Assembly (NCBI GenBank): GCA_016125385.1
Contig: WGLV01000019.1
Coordinates: forward strand, 1 to 64,000
Reading direction: 5' to 3'
Origin: a bacterium
GTDB lineage: Bacteria > Hinthialibacterota > Hinthialibacteria > Hinthialibacterales > Hinthialibacteraceae
Length of the DNA stretch: 64,000 bases
Position 1 is the stretch's first letter. Each line of letters opens with the position of its first letter. A program made the translations under genes and the position numbers. Shown one piece after another: positions 1 to 8,733 of the stretch. Under the pieces are notes generated by a model. That model did not search any database. It had not been told where the DNA came from and saw only the letters and a list, made by a program, of their open reading frames with translations.

Positions 1-579
1 AGCGTTTCTGATAAATCAAAATTCCGAAACCGTTTCTCTATCAGATCGCTTCAGCAACCAGCGAGCGCGCTTGAAACGCACAGCCCAAAGACCGGTCGGC
101 GGGCGCTGCCCGTTCTCCCCCCGAAGACCGGGGGGAGTTAGAGGGGGGTTGAAAGCATCGCTCAGACATCCCGCCTGATCGATCAACCCCCTCCTCGCCT
201 CCCCCATCTTGGGGGAGGAATTCTTGCTCGATTCCACCGCAGGGACAGGTTTGAAACCTGCCCCTGCAACCTTTCGCTTCTCATTTTGCTGCTGGTTATT
301 TATTCCCAGCGTTTCTGATAAATCAAAATTCCGAAACCGTTTCTCTATCAGATCGCTTCAGCAACCAGCGGGCGCGCTTGATACGCACAGCCCAAGGACC
401 GGTCGGCGGGCGCTGCCCGTTCTCCCCACGAAGATCGGGGGGAGTTAGAGAGGGGTTGAAAACATCGCTCAGACATCCCGCCTGATCGATCAACCCCCTC
501 CTCGCCTCCCCCATCTTGGGGGAGGAATTCTTGCTCGATTCCACCGCAGGGGCGGGTTTCAAACCTGCCCCTGCAACCG
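1..579 (-). repeat. Tandem near-identical copies of the composite unit (period 307 bp)
   Basis: Bases 1-272 are repeated almost exactly at 308-579, an offset of 307 bp, with only scattered substitutions. Each copy holds the A, B, C and D modules in the same order. The high identity points to a recent duplication. A similar period (309 bp) separates two copies at the 34 kb locus, so about 308 bp appears to be the natural unit length. Confidence 0.88.
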
Positions 580-680
580 GACTAGTCTCTCTAATGAAAC
601 GCCGGATGATAGAAACGTTTCTTATTCACCAAAACTCCGGTGACGAATCTTCATCAACTCACGTCAGCAACCAACGGGAG

Positions 681-837
681 CGCTTGATACGCACAGCCCA
701 AAGACCGGGCGGCGGGCACTGCCCGCCCAGCGGGCGCGCTTGAAACGCACAGCCCAAAGACCGGGCGGCGGGCACTGCCCGCCCAAAGGGCGCGCTTGAA
801 ACGCACAGCCCAAGGACCGGTCGGCGGGCGCTGCCCG
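681..837 (-). repeat. Three tandem A modules, 56-bp period
   Basis: The word CGCTTGAWAC starts at 681, 737 and 793, giving an exact 56-bp period. Each unit ends in the palindrome GGCGGGCACTGCCCGCC or its variant CGGCGGGCGCTGCCCG. The units are contiguous without unique spacers, so this is not a CRISPR array. The last unit stops directly at the rny stop codon. Confidence 0.88.
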
Positions 838-2388
838 TCAGCGCGCGTAGGCCACTGACCGGGTTTCACGCACTACGGTGATCTTGATATGGCCCGGGTA
901 ATCCATCTCGTCTTCGATTTTTTTCGAGATGTCATACGCCAGTTTGACCGCGCCCTGATCGTCGAGTTCGTCAGGCTGAGCCACCACGCGTACTTCGCGG
1001 CCCGCCTGGATGGCGAAGCATTTTTCAACGCCGGTGAACGACTGGACGATACCTTCGAGTTTTTCGAGGCGCTTGACGTAGTTGTCGATGGTCTCGCGGC
1101 GTGCGCCGGGACGCGCGGCCGAAATGGCGTCGGCCACCAGCACGATCACCGCCTCGGCGGTATCGAATTCAACGTCTTCGTGGTGAGCCGCGACCGCGTT
1201 GACCACCTCGGGCCGCTCGCCGAACTTGCGGCAGATGTCGGCGCCGATGGAGGCGTGGGTTCCGTCGCGCTCGAAGTCGACCGCCTTGCCGAGGTCGTGC
1301 AGCAGAGCGCCGCGCTTGGCGATCTCGATATCGAGGCCCAGTTCTTCAGCGATGGCCGAGGCCATGAAGGCGCACTCACGGGCGTGATAGAGCTGGTTCT
1401 GACCGAACGAATAGCGGAACTTCAGGCGGCCCAGAACCTTGATGATCTCGGGGTTCATATCGACGATGCCGAGGTCGAACAACACGCGTTCGGCGGCTTC
1501 GCGCATGTCTTCTTCGAGGTCTTTCATGACCTTTTCATACAGTTCTTCGATGCGCCCGGGGTGAATGCGTCCGTCGGCGATCAGTTTTTCCAGCGTCTGG
1601 CGCGCGGCCTCGCGGCGGATGGGGTCGAAGGCGGAGAGAACGACCGTATCGGGCGTGTCGTCGATGATCAGGTTGACGCCGGTGATGGTTTCAAAGGCGC
1701 GGATATTGCGGCCCTCGCGGCCGATGATGCGTCCTTTGATTTCATCGGAAGGCAGCGCCACGGTCGAGACGGTGGTTTCGTTGACCACTTCGGTACAGCC
1801 GCGCTGCATGGTGTAAGCGATGATCTTGGCGGCTTCGCGCGAGGCGCTGGCTTTGGCGTCGTCCATAATCTCTTTAATGATTCGGGCGGCGTCGCGCTTG
1901 ACGTCCGACTCAAGCGAGCGCAGCAACAGGTCTTTAGCCTGTTCGGAAGTCAGGCCGGAGATGCGTTCGAGATGGACGCGTTCTTCCGCGATCAACTGGG
2001 TCAGTTCAGCGTCTTTCTTTTCGAGGTCTTTGTCTTTCTTCTCAAGCCGTTTGGCGAGTTCGTTGGTTTCCTTCTCGATCTTGTCGACCTGTTCGGCCCG
2101 TTCATCCAGCGCGGTTTCGCGCTTGTCGAGTTTTTTCTCCTGCGCCGAGAGCTCGGCGCGGCGCTGCTTTTCTTCTTCTTCCAGCTTGCTCTTGTCGCGC
2201 AGCAGCTGTTCTTTCGCTTCGATGGCGGCTTCTTTGCGGATAGTGGCGGCGTCTTTCTGAGCCTCTTCGCGGATGCGAAGGGCCAGCTGTTCGATTCCGC
2301 CGATCTCCTTGTCGGTCATTCGCTTGTGAATCACGAAGCCGACGATCAGACCGATTAACAGGCCTACGACAGCCAGTAAGTATTCCAT
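838..2388 (-). CDS. rny: Ribonuclease Y
   Basis: Membrane-anchored endoribonuclease that starts mRNA decay. The 516-residue protein has the family's full length and order: one N-terminal membrane segment (about residues 4-21), a long charged coiled coil (about 25-150), a KH RNA-binding domain with GRIIGREGRNIRAFE at 219-233, and an HD phosphohydrolase domain with the metal-binding HD pair at 364-365 in LLHDLGK. All key motifs are present. It lies 29 bases after the NAD(P)HX repair gene on the same strand, so the two are probably co-transcribed. Its stop codon is immediately followed by repeat locus R1. A long open frame on the opposite strand is a composition artefact. Confidence 0.97.
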   Translation of the reverse strand: MEYLLAVVGLLIGLIVGFVIHKRMTDKEIGGIEQLALRIREEAQKDAATIRKEAAIEAKEQLLRDKSKLEEEEKQRRAELSAQEKKLDKRETALDERAEQVDKIEKETNELAKRLEKKDKDLEKKDAELTQLIAEERVHLERISGLTSEQAKDLLLRSLESDVKRDAARIIKEIMDDAKASASREAAKIIAYTMQRGCTEVVNETTVSTVALPSDEIKGRIIGREGRNIRAFETITGVNLIIDDTPDTVVLSAFDPIRREAARQTLEKLIADGRIHPGRIEELYEKVMKDLEEDMREAAERVLFDLGIVDMNPEIIKVLGRLKFRYSFGQNQLYHARECAFMASAIAEELGLDIEIAKRGALLHDLGKAVDFERDGTHASIGADICRKFGERPEVVNAVAAHHEDVEFDTAEAVIVLVADAISAARPGARRETIDNYVKRLEKLEGIVQSFTGVEKCFAIQAGREVRVVAQPDELDDQGAVKLAYDISKKIEDEMDYPGHIKITVVRETRSVAYAR

Positions 2389-2417
2389 TTGTCCGTTCGT
2401 CCTTTCTGAATCTATAA

Positions 2418-4010
2418 CTATGCGCCAAGCGCAGATTGTCCCGATTGGCGAATCTCTCGAATCGCAAGGGGAATTTCTTCAATAACCTGTCCGGCGGAGA
2501 GCGCCTCGGCGCCGGTTCGTTCAACCAGCCGGTCGGCGGCGAGCCCATGAATGAACGCGCCCGAAGCGGCGGCCCGCGCCGCGGGGATTCCCTTCGCCAG
2601 CAACGCGCCGATCAGACCCGACAACGCGTCGCCCATTCCGCCCGACGCCATCGCTGAATTGCCCGTCGGGTTCACGTAGAGTTTTCCTTCCGGACCGGCG
2701 ATCACGCTTTTGGGGCCTTTTAACACCGCCGCGCCCGCGCCCGCCGCCAGACGCCTGGCCGAGGCCCAGCGGCCGGACTGAACCTCGCGGGACGAGACGC
2801 CCAGCAGGCGGCCCGCTTCGCCGGGATGCGGCGTGATCGTCCACGGCGCCGTGCGTGACGTCAGCCGATCGAGCGACAGGGCGAACAGCCCGTCGCCATC
2901 GATCAACAGCGGCTTGTCGACTTCGTCAACGACGCGCTGGACGAGAGCCTGGGTGGAGGGGTGACGTCCCAGCCCCGGCCCGATCGCGATCGCGCTGAAG
3001 CGGTCGAGACCGGCGGCGATGGCGTCGAACGCCGATTCGCTCAATGCGCCGGTTTCGGTTTCATCACAGGGCAGGGTCATCATCTCCCACAGGCCGCCGG
3101 CGTATACGGGCAGCAGCGACGCCGGACACGCGGCGGTTATCAGCCCCGCGCCCGCGCGCAGAGCGGCTTTGGCGCACATCAGCGCCGCGCCGGTCATGCC
3201 GCGCGAACCCGCGATCACCAGCAGATGCCCTTCGGATACCTTGTGCGTCGAGACGCCGCGCCGGGGCAGCCAGGCGTCGATCATCTGGGGCCGCAGCCAT
3301 TCCGCTTCAGACCCGGCGCCTTCCAGCAGGTCACGGGGAAAACCAATATCGAGAATCTCAAGCCGGTTGTAATAATCGACGCCCGGCGGCAGGGCGTGAC
3401 CCACCTTGGGCAACCCCATCGTATAAACCACGTCGGCCCACACCGCATCGCCTTCAACCCGGCCGGTGTCGGCTTCGACGCCCGAACAGACGTCGAGCGC
3501 CGCGGTGAAGCGGCGATGCGCCCGCTGGCTCAGTTTTCGCGCGGCCAGCCCGACCAGCCCGCGCGGCGCGCCGTGCGCGCCGGTACCCAGCAGGGCGTCG
3601 ATGGCGACGGGGGAATTTTCGGTTTGGGAGAAATAGTCTTCGACGCCGCGTTCATCGCGGCACTCGGTCAGGGGGACGCCGCTTTCACACATCCGCTCGC
3701 AAGCGGTGCGCGCGTCGCCCTTGAGATCGTCACGCGAACCCATAAGCGCGGCCACAGGCTGAAAACCTTCTTTGTGAAGCAGGCGGGCCACGACGAAACC
3801 GTCGCCGCCGTTGTTGCCTTTGCCGCATACGATCGCGGATCGAAACAGCCGGGAGGGATCGAGGGAGGTCATCAGGCGGCGCGCCGCGCCTTCACCGGCC
3901 CGTTCCATCAGGCGCAGGCCGGGCGTCCCGCGTTCCTCAATCGAAACGCGGTCGATTTCGGCCATTACGCGGCCGGTCACGACGGGGCAGGAATACGGCG
4001 TTAAATACAT
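2418..4010 (-). CDS. nnr: Bifunctional NAD(P)H-hydrate epimerase / ADP-dependent dehydratase
   Basis: Repairs damaged NAD(P)H: the N-terminal YjeF_N half epimerises R/S-NAD(P)HX and the C-terminal ribokinase-like half dehydrates S-NAD(P)HX using ADP. Visible motifs are GKGNNGGDGF (63-72, epimerase), DALLGTGAHG (near 140), a glycine-rich IAGSRGMTGAA segment (near 270), AIGPGLGR and GGMGD (457-461), which holds the dehydratase catalytic Asp. The length of 530 residues is normal for the fused bacterial form. It precedes rny by 29 bases on the same strand. Confidence 0.95.
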   Translation of the reverse strand: MYLTPYSCPVVTGRVMAEIDRVSIEERGTPGLRLMERAGEGAARRLMTSLDPSRLFRSAIVCGKGNNGGDGFVVARLLHKEGFQPVAALMGSRDDLKGDARTACERMCESGVPLTECRDERGVEDYFSQTENSPVAIDALLGTGAHGAPRGLVGLAARKLSQRAHRRFTAALDVCSGVEADTGRVEGDAVWADVVYTMGLPKVGHALPPGVDYYNRLEILDIGFPRDLLEGAGSEAEWLRPQMIDAWLPRRGVSTHKVSEGHLLVIAGSRGMTGAALMCAKAALRAGAGLITAACPASLLPVYAGGLWEMMTLPCDETETGALSESAFDAIAAGLDRFSAIAIGPGLGRHPSTQALVQRVVDEVDKPLLIDGDGLFALSLDRLTSRTAPWTITPHPGEAGRLLGVSSREVQSGRWASARRLAAGAGAAVLKGPKSVIAGPEGKLYVNPTGNSAMASGGMGDALSGLIGALLAKGIPAARAAASGAFIHGLAADRLVERTGAEALSAGQVIEEIPLAIREIRQSGQSALGA

Positions 4011-4081
4011 ACGCTGCTCATGGGTTTTGGGAGAAGCCCACGGCAGTGGAAAGAGGGATTACGCCTGCAATACGAGACGGA

Positions 4082-4426
4082 TCAGGTCGTATCGTCTTCT
4101 TGCGTGTCGCGGTAAAACACGTCGTGCAACCACACAAGAAACGTCACGATGACGAAACCTTTCCATAACGTATCAAAAAAGAAATTGACCGCGTATTTCT
4201 CGAAGTCGTAGGTCTCGAATCCGCTCGCGCCGATGAAGTACTTCATGATCACCCACTTTTGAATGTAACAAAAGACGACAAAAACGATCGAGATCACGAG
4301 GTAATCATAAAAGTAGAAGCGGCTGCGCGTTACGCTCCGCTTTTCGGCTTTGCGCGGCGAAGGCGTCGGCGGCTGCGCCGACGGCTCGGGCGATGTCAAT
4401 TTCCGGCTTTTCTTTCCACGTACCAT
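4082..4426 (-). CDS. Small two-helix membrane protein, unknown function
   Basis: A 114-residue protein not recognised by family. A basic, proline/serine-rich N-terminus (about residues 1-35) is followed by two hydrophobic segments, about 42-62 (VISIVFVVFCYIQKWVI) and about 86-103 (WKGFVIVTFLVWLHDVFY), and a short acidic tail. It lies upstream of nnr on the same strand with a 71-base gap and may be the first gene of that unit. The composition is normal for this genome. Probably a real gene. Confidence 0.6.
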   Translation of the reverse strand: MVRGKKSRKLTSPEPSAQPPTPSPRKAEKRSVTRSRFYFYDYLVISIVFVVFCYIQKWVIMKYFIGASGFETYDFEKYAVNFFFDTLWKGFVIVTFLVWLHDVFYRDTQEDDTT

Positions 4427-4901
4427 AGCGTCAAGCCCTTTTGATTCAGTAACAGCGTATTGTAAATCAGTTCAAGGGTTTTAGGGAAGGCCTTGATAAC
4501 CGTCAATTCATTCGATGGTTTAACTGATTTCTCACATCCGAATCCCTCTTTCATCATGAGACTTCTGGATTCGGTTATTGAACAGGATCGAGTTTTCCAG
4601 TTGATGTTCACCGGTCACTCCGCAGCGTGTTTTGAACGCGGCTCCGGCATCCGATGCAGTGTTAACGGATGAATGGCGCGAACGTAATCTGTAACTCCGT
4701 TTGTTTTTACATAAAAGTCCACCGCGAACCGCCGGCTTGCTGATAATCTTTATCCCGTGCGTTTTGGCGCATTACCTTTTGAACGGGGCTTCGTTTTGTA
4801 AGGGTTCCCCATTATTCTTAGATCGGCTTGGGGACCGGCGATCAAGCGATCGTTCGCAACCAGGCGCCAACGCCGCCAATCACGATTTCCGGCAGGATTT
4901 T
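4427..4901. other. Intergenic region between divergent membrane-protein genes
   Basis: About 475 bases without a convincing gene. A 71-codon open frame on the minus strand (4396-4611) has no recognisable domain and overlaps the start of the small membrane gene, so it is discounted. The region is more AT-rich than its surroundings and should hold the promoters of both flanking genes. No promoter or riboswitch could be assigned with confidence. Confidence 0.5.
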
Positions 4902-5669
4902 ATGAATCAGGATAACGCCATCACCTCAACCGCCGAAGCGATGGAAACCGCCGCCGGCGCCGCGCTCGACGCGGAGATCGACGCCTCGGCCAAACTGCCC
5001 CCGCTGAAAAACCTGGCCGCCGCCATCGTCATCACCGTAATCGGGATGGTGGCCGTGGGTCTGTTGATTACGCTGATCTCGTCTGAAATCAAACAGTTCC
5101 GCATTCTGCCCAACCTGGGGCAGGTAGTAACCGACGCGGACGGAAACCAGACCTTCAACCCGGCCTACAGCCACATGCGCCGTTTTTCGTACTCAACGCC
5201 GGAAGACCCGCTCGCCAACTCGCACAACTATCTCCAACAGGCGGGGATGATGGGTACGGCGTTGTATTTTTACACGATCACCAACACGCTCAACTGGGCG
5301 CTTGAGGCTCAGCTGAACTATCTGGGCGAGATGGTCTTCGTGCCATTTTTCGTGATTCTGATCGGGTGCGCGCTGTTTTTCTTCGTCTTTCTGCCGCGCG
5401 AGGCGCAGACCCAGGACGCGGCGATCTTTTTCGCCATCCTGTTCAGCGGGCTTCACGCGATTCTGTTGATACTGCTGATGTTCGCCGGTTCGATGGCTTC
5501 AAACAGCTTCGGCATGCTGTATGCCCAGCCCTGCCTGAATTACTCGGGCCAGATGATCGGGACGATGTTACCCGGGGCGTTCGTACTGTTTTTCACCGAC
5601 ATGTTTTACGGCGCCATCACCGGAACGCTGTTGGGCTTCATCACGCGGGCGGTGAAGTTCGTCAAATAA
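4902..5669 (+). CDS. Multi-spanning membrane protein, unknown function
   Basis: A 255-residue protein starting at ATG 4902 (MNQDNAITS); the open frame continues upstream to 4701, but that extension is arginine- and cysteine-rich and looks non-coding. After an acidic N-terminus there are about four hydrophobic segments: near residues 37-60 (AIVITVIGMVAVGLLITLIS), 150-172 (FVPFFVILIGCALFFFVF), 183-205 (IFFAILFSGLHAILLILLMF) and 225-250. A periplasmic-type loop lies between the first two. No family is recognised. It is followed after 46 bases by a GT-C glycosyltransferase on the same strand and may be co-transcribed with it. Confidence 0.75.
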   Translation: MNQDNAITSTAEAMETAAGAALDAEIDASAKLPPLKNLAAAIVITVIGMVAVGLLITLISSEIKQFRILPNLGQVVTDADGNQTFNPAYSHMRRFSYSTPEDPLANSHNYLQQAGMMGTALYFYTITNTLNWALEAQLNYLGEMVFVPFFVILIGCALFFFVFLPREAQTQDAAIFFAILFSGLHAILLILLMFAGSMASNSFGMLYAQPCLNYSGQMIGTMLPGAFVLFFTDMFYGAITGTLLGFITRAVKFVK

Positions 5670-5715
5670 ACGTCGCGAACCGCTCACGGGCCCTGCCGCC
5701 CCGCGTTCGCCTGGA

Positions 5716-7323
5716 ATGGGGATGACCCGATTCACCCGGACGCCGGTTTGGGCGCTCGCCGCCCTGATGATCGCGGGGCATCTGGCGCTGGCGCTTTCAA
5801 GCGCGCGCCTCAAATCAGCCACCGCCGACGAATATACCTACATCTCCACCGCCTGGCTCTATGACAAAACCGGCGATTTCCGCCTCGACCGCACACACCC
5901 CCCGTTGACCCGTCTGCTGATCGGACTCCCGCTGCAGTTTCTTACGATTCAGACTCCACCCATTGAGCGTGACCGCTGGGACGAACCCGAGGCTCAGACA
6001 CTGGGTTATACCATCGGCTGGGCGATGTTGCTTGGCGGCGAAAACGACCCGTGGCGGCTGCTTTTCTGGGCGCGGCTGCCGGTGATGCTGTTGTCATGCG
6101 GGCTGGCGGCGCTGATTTTCATCTGGGCGCGCGAGTTGTACGGCGACGCGGGCGGCCTGCTCAGCCTGGGGCTGTATTGTCTCTCGCCCAACCTGCTGGC
6201 CCACGCCCGGCTGGCGACGCTCGACCTGGGACTATGTTTTTTCACCGTGCTGGCGCTGTACGCGGCGTATCGATACCGCCTGAAACCTTCGCTTCAACGC
6301 GCCGCGCTGACCGGTCTCGCGCTGGGGCTGGCGCTGGGTTCAAAAGCGACCGCGCTGCTGCTGGTTCCCGTGGTTTTTTTGTGGATGTTGCGCCCCGCCG
6401 CCGAGTCTGGAAACGATTCGCTTGCGCTTCGCACGCGGTGGCTGAACGCGGCGGCCGCGCTGGGAGTCGCGGCGGTTCTGTTGAGGCTGATGTATTTCGG
6501 CCAGCCGTTTTATTACATCGACACGCTGAAGAACGTATTTTATAAATCGCTGCACACCGGCGAGGCGGGCGTCGAGATTCCCGGCATGCCTCATCTGAAC
6601 TACGCGTTTTACCTGCTGGGCGAGTATTCCACCTCGGGGTGGCCGTGGTATTACCTCGCCGCGATGCTGTTCAAGACGCCGCTGGCGGCGTTCGCCGCGC
6701 TGGCCGCCATTTTACTCGCGGGACGCCGGCGCTGGATCGATTCAGCCGACGGCCTTATCGTGGGAACCTTCGCTCTGATACTGATCGCCTCCGCCTTCAA
6801 CCGCGTCAACATCGGCCTGCGTCACATCCTGCCGGTGTACGCGTTGCTCTACCTGGTTCTGGGGCGCGCCGCCGATCTGTGGCGCGGGCGTGGATTAAAA
6901 GCTTTCTGCGTCGCGCTGGCTCTTTGGTTCATCGCGGCGTCGGCCTTCATTTACCCCGACTACCTCAGCTATTTCAACGAACTGGCGGGCGGGCCGGGTG
7001 GAGGTCGTCTGATTCTCGACGACTCGAATCTCGACTGGGGGCAGGATCTGGCGCGGGTAAAATCGCTGGCAGAGCGGCATCCCGGCGAAACGGTCTACAT
7101 CGCCACGAACTGGATGTTCGATCCCGCCGCGTATGGCTTTTCAGCCGAGCGCTTGCGCGATGAACAGATCGCCTCGCCGCCGCGCGGGCTGGTGGCGGTG
7201 GGCGAACACTGGCTGATCCGTCATCGCATCAACCGGCGCTCGCCCGATTATTTCGACTGGTTGGAGAAATACGAACCGATCGGAGAAATCGGCCATTCGA
7301 TTCTGGTGTACCGCTTCGAGTGA
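5716..7323 (+). CDS. GT-C fold glycosyltransferase (family 39/ArnT-like)
   Basis: A 535-residue integral membrane protein of the dolichyl/undecaprenyl-phosphate-sugar-dependent type. The first extracytoplasmic loop carries the acidic pair DE at 38-39 (TADEYTYIS), followed by DRTHPPLTRLLIG, typical of PMT-like enzymes. About ten hydrophobic helices follow, then a C-terminal soluble part with a DDSNLDWGQDL motif common in such proteins. The likely role is transfer of a sugar from a lipid carrier to a surface lipid or protein; donor and acceptor are unknown. A second in-frame ATG lies two codons downstream. Convergent with the next gene, 12 bases apart. Confidence 0.85.
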   Translation: MGMTRFTRTPVWALAALMIAGHLALALSSARLKSATADEYTYISTAWLYDKTGDFRLDRTHPPLTRLLIGLPLQFLTIQTPPIERDRWDEPEAQTLGYTIGWAMLLGGENDPWRLLFWARLPVMLLSCGLAALIFIWARELYGDAGGLLSLGLYCLSPNLLAHARLATLDLGLCFFTVLALYAAYRYRLKPSLQRAALTGLALGLALGSKATALLLVPVVFLWMLRPAAESGNDSLALRTRWLNAAAALGVAAVLLRLMYFGQPFYYIDTLKNVFYKSLHTGEAGVEIPGMPHLNYAFYLLGEYSTSGWPWYYLAAMLFKTPLAAFAALAAILLAGRRRWIDSADGLIVGTFALILIASAFNRVNIGLRHILPVYALLYLVLGRAADLWRGRGLKAFCVALALWFIAASAFIYPDYLSYFNELAGGPGGGRLILDDSNLDWGQDLARVKSLAERHPGETVYIATNWMFDPAAYGFSAERLRDEQIASPPRGLVAVGEHWLIRHRINRRSPDYFDWLEKYEPIGEIGHSILVYRFE

Positions 7324-7335
7324 AGCGCGGCCGAT

Positions 7336-8547
7336 TCAGTACAGCGTCCAGTCCGGCACGGAAGAAAGCCCCAGCCCGCCGCGTACGCAGCGCACGTAGT
7401 TGTAGACGCGAATCTGGTCGGCCTGCGGGCCCAACCCGGTGGGATACCGCGATGGATCCCCCGCCTTGGGGTCGCTGCGTTGCGCGCCCGCGCCGTGCGC
7501 GTCGATGGTGAACTGGCCGGTGCGTGAATCGTACGCCAGCGCCCGCCCGAAGCAGACGTAGACGCCGAATCCGTTATCGTTGTGCGTGGTGCTGGTCCAG
7601 AACCACGATTCCGTCTCGGTCAGGTTGAAGATCGAATCGATGGCCGGGCCCCGGTTGGCCGCGTCAACCGCGTTGGGCGAATGCGTGTAGTCGACGATGC
7701 TCTGCAACTCTTTCGTGTTGGGCAGCCGCCAGTCTGTATAGCCCGCGTATTCGAGCGACTCGGCGTAGGCGAGCGCGTCTTCCCAGTTCATGGTTGTGAC
7801 GCTGTCGTCTTTCATCCAGGTCAAGCCGGTGGCGCGGTCGGTGACGGTTCCATCGCCGTTATCGGCGAAGTCGTTCACGCCGTAGGTTTGAGGGCCGCGC
7901 ACGCAGCGCACGTAACAGGTTCCCGCCGGGCCGCCATTGGTGTTCACGGGGTATGACTTGATACGGCCATCGGCGAAGTTGTAGCCGAAGACCGACGAAT
8001 CGTTATTCATGGTCAGGCCGGTGTAGTGAGAGCTCGTCCAGTATTGCGCGTCGATCTCGCGGTAGCCCTGCGACGTGTCGGGATAATAAAACGTGAAGTA
8101 TTGAGTGTTGATGTAGGGCGTGTAGGTATGAATGTCGCCGTTGAAATTCGTCAGCGAATAGAGTTCTTTGATGGTGGGCAGACGCCAGTCGTCGTGGCCG
8201 CCGAGAATCAGCCCTTCGGCGTAGGCGGCGGCGTCGTTCCACGTGAAATGGCTGGTGGGCGGAACCTGTTCCCAGGTCAGGCCGGTGACGAGATCGGTGA
8301 CGGTTCCGTCGCCGTTATCCTGATACGATGGCTGGTTGCCGTCGTATTGCGCGTCCTGCCCGTAAAAGCGCTCGCCCGGCCCCGGTGGATTGATGATCTG
8401 GTTATTGTCATAGCAGACGTCCTGCCCGGTATCGACGATCGGGTAGGTCAGCGCCTGAGCGTGGCAATCGGCGATAAACACCAGACCGATCAGCGCGGCG
8501 AACGCCAGTAAGAGGGCGTGGATGACATTATTCAGTGTATTGTTCAT
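7336..8547 (-). CDS. Secreted DUF1566 (Lcl-type) protein with two repeats
   Basis: A 403-residue exported protein. Residues 1-31 form a signal peptide ending in CHAQA. Two copies of the DUF1566/Lcl C-terminal domain follow: DNGDGTVTD at 77-85 and 229-237, WRLPTIKEL at 121-129 and WRLPNTKEL at 273-281, each closed by YVRCVRG (212-218 and 384-390). Family members are extracellular lectin- or adhesin-like proteins with a C-type-lectin-like fold; binding partners are unknown. It stands alone, convergent with the GT-C gene and divergent from the glycosidase-like gene. Start chosen for the signal peptide. Confidence 0.88.
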   Translation of the reverse strand: MNNTLNNVIHALLLAFAALIGLVFIADCHAQALTYPIVDTGQDVCYDNNQIINPPGPGERFYGQDAQYDGNQPSYQDNGDGTVTDLVTGLTWEQVPPTSHFTWNDAAAYAEGLILGGHDDWRLPTIKELYSLTNFNGDIHTYTPYINTQYFTFYYPDTSQGYREIDAQYWTSSHYTGLTMNNDSSVFGYNFADGRIKSYPVNTNGGPAGTCYVRCVRGPQTYGVNDFADNGDGTVTDRATGLTWMKDDSVTTMNWEDALAYAESLEYAGYTDWRLPNTKELQSIVDYTHSPNAVDAANRGPAIDSIFNLTETESWFWTSTTHNDNGFGVYVCFGRALAYDSRTGQFTIDAHGAGAQRSDPKAGDPSRYPTGLGPQADQIRVYNYVRCVRGGLGLSSVPDWTLY

Positions 8548-8733
8548 GATTCACTCTCCAATGAATGAAAACGAACAGTTGCTTTTCGCTCGTCGCTCAA
8601 TCGATCGTAAAACGGTAAGCCCCGCCGCGAGACCCTCAACAACGCGTTGTAAGAGTAAACGCGGCATCCGTGAAATTATTGGCTTAAAATCAAGATAACT
8701 TTGGTAAACATCATCACCCGGCGAGAAGCGGTC

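Larger units (their letters stand above)
1..837 (-). repeat. Composite repeat locus R1 (modules A, B, C, D), abutting rny
   Basis: No gene is seen here. The stretch is built from four short modules also found at 18.6, 20.8, 33.8, 42.2 and 48.2 kb. Read on the minus strand, away from rny, the order is A-A-A, then D-C-B-A twice. Module A carries the words GGGCTGTGCGT and GTTGGTTGCTGA with a GC palindrome at its head. B contains the hairpin CTCCCCCC/GGGGGGAG, C contains CCTCCCCCA/TGGGGGAGG, and D is the near-palindrome GCAGGGGC..GCCCCTGC around TTTGAAA. The first A copy begins at the base next to the rny stop codon. The locus continues beyond the left edge. Short open frames inside are repeat-derived and not credible genes. 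Confidence 0.9.

Noticed and set aside
681-837. 56-bp tandem repeat as a CRISPR array
   Set aside because: Contiguous copies with no unique spacers and only three units; same module A occurs at other loci; no cas gene.
889-2358. 489-codon open frame antisense to rny
   Set aside because: It lies wholly over rny, is rich in Phe/Asp/Gly as expected from high-GC codon bias, and matches no family.
4396-4611. 71-codon minus-strand frame
   Set aside because: No recognisable domain or ribosome-binding site and overlaps the start of a better small membrane gene.
8235-8250. Third parS-like site in the DUF1566 gene (CGTTCCACGTGAAATG)
   Set aside because: Only 13 of 16 positions match and the palindrome is broken at the ends.
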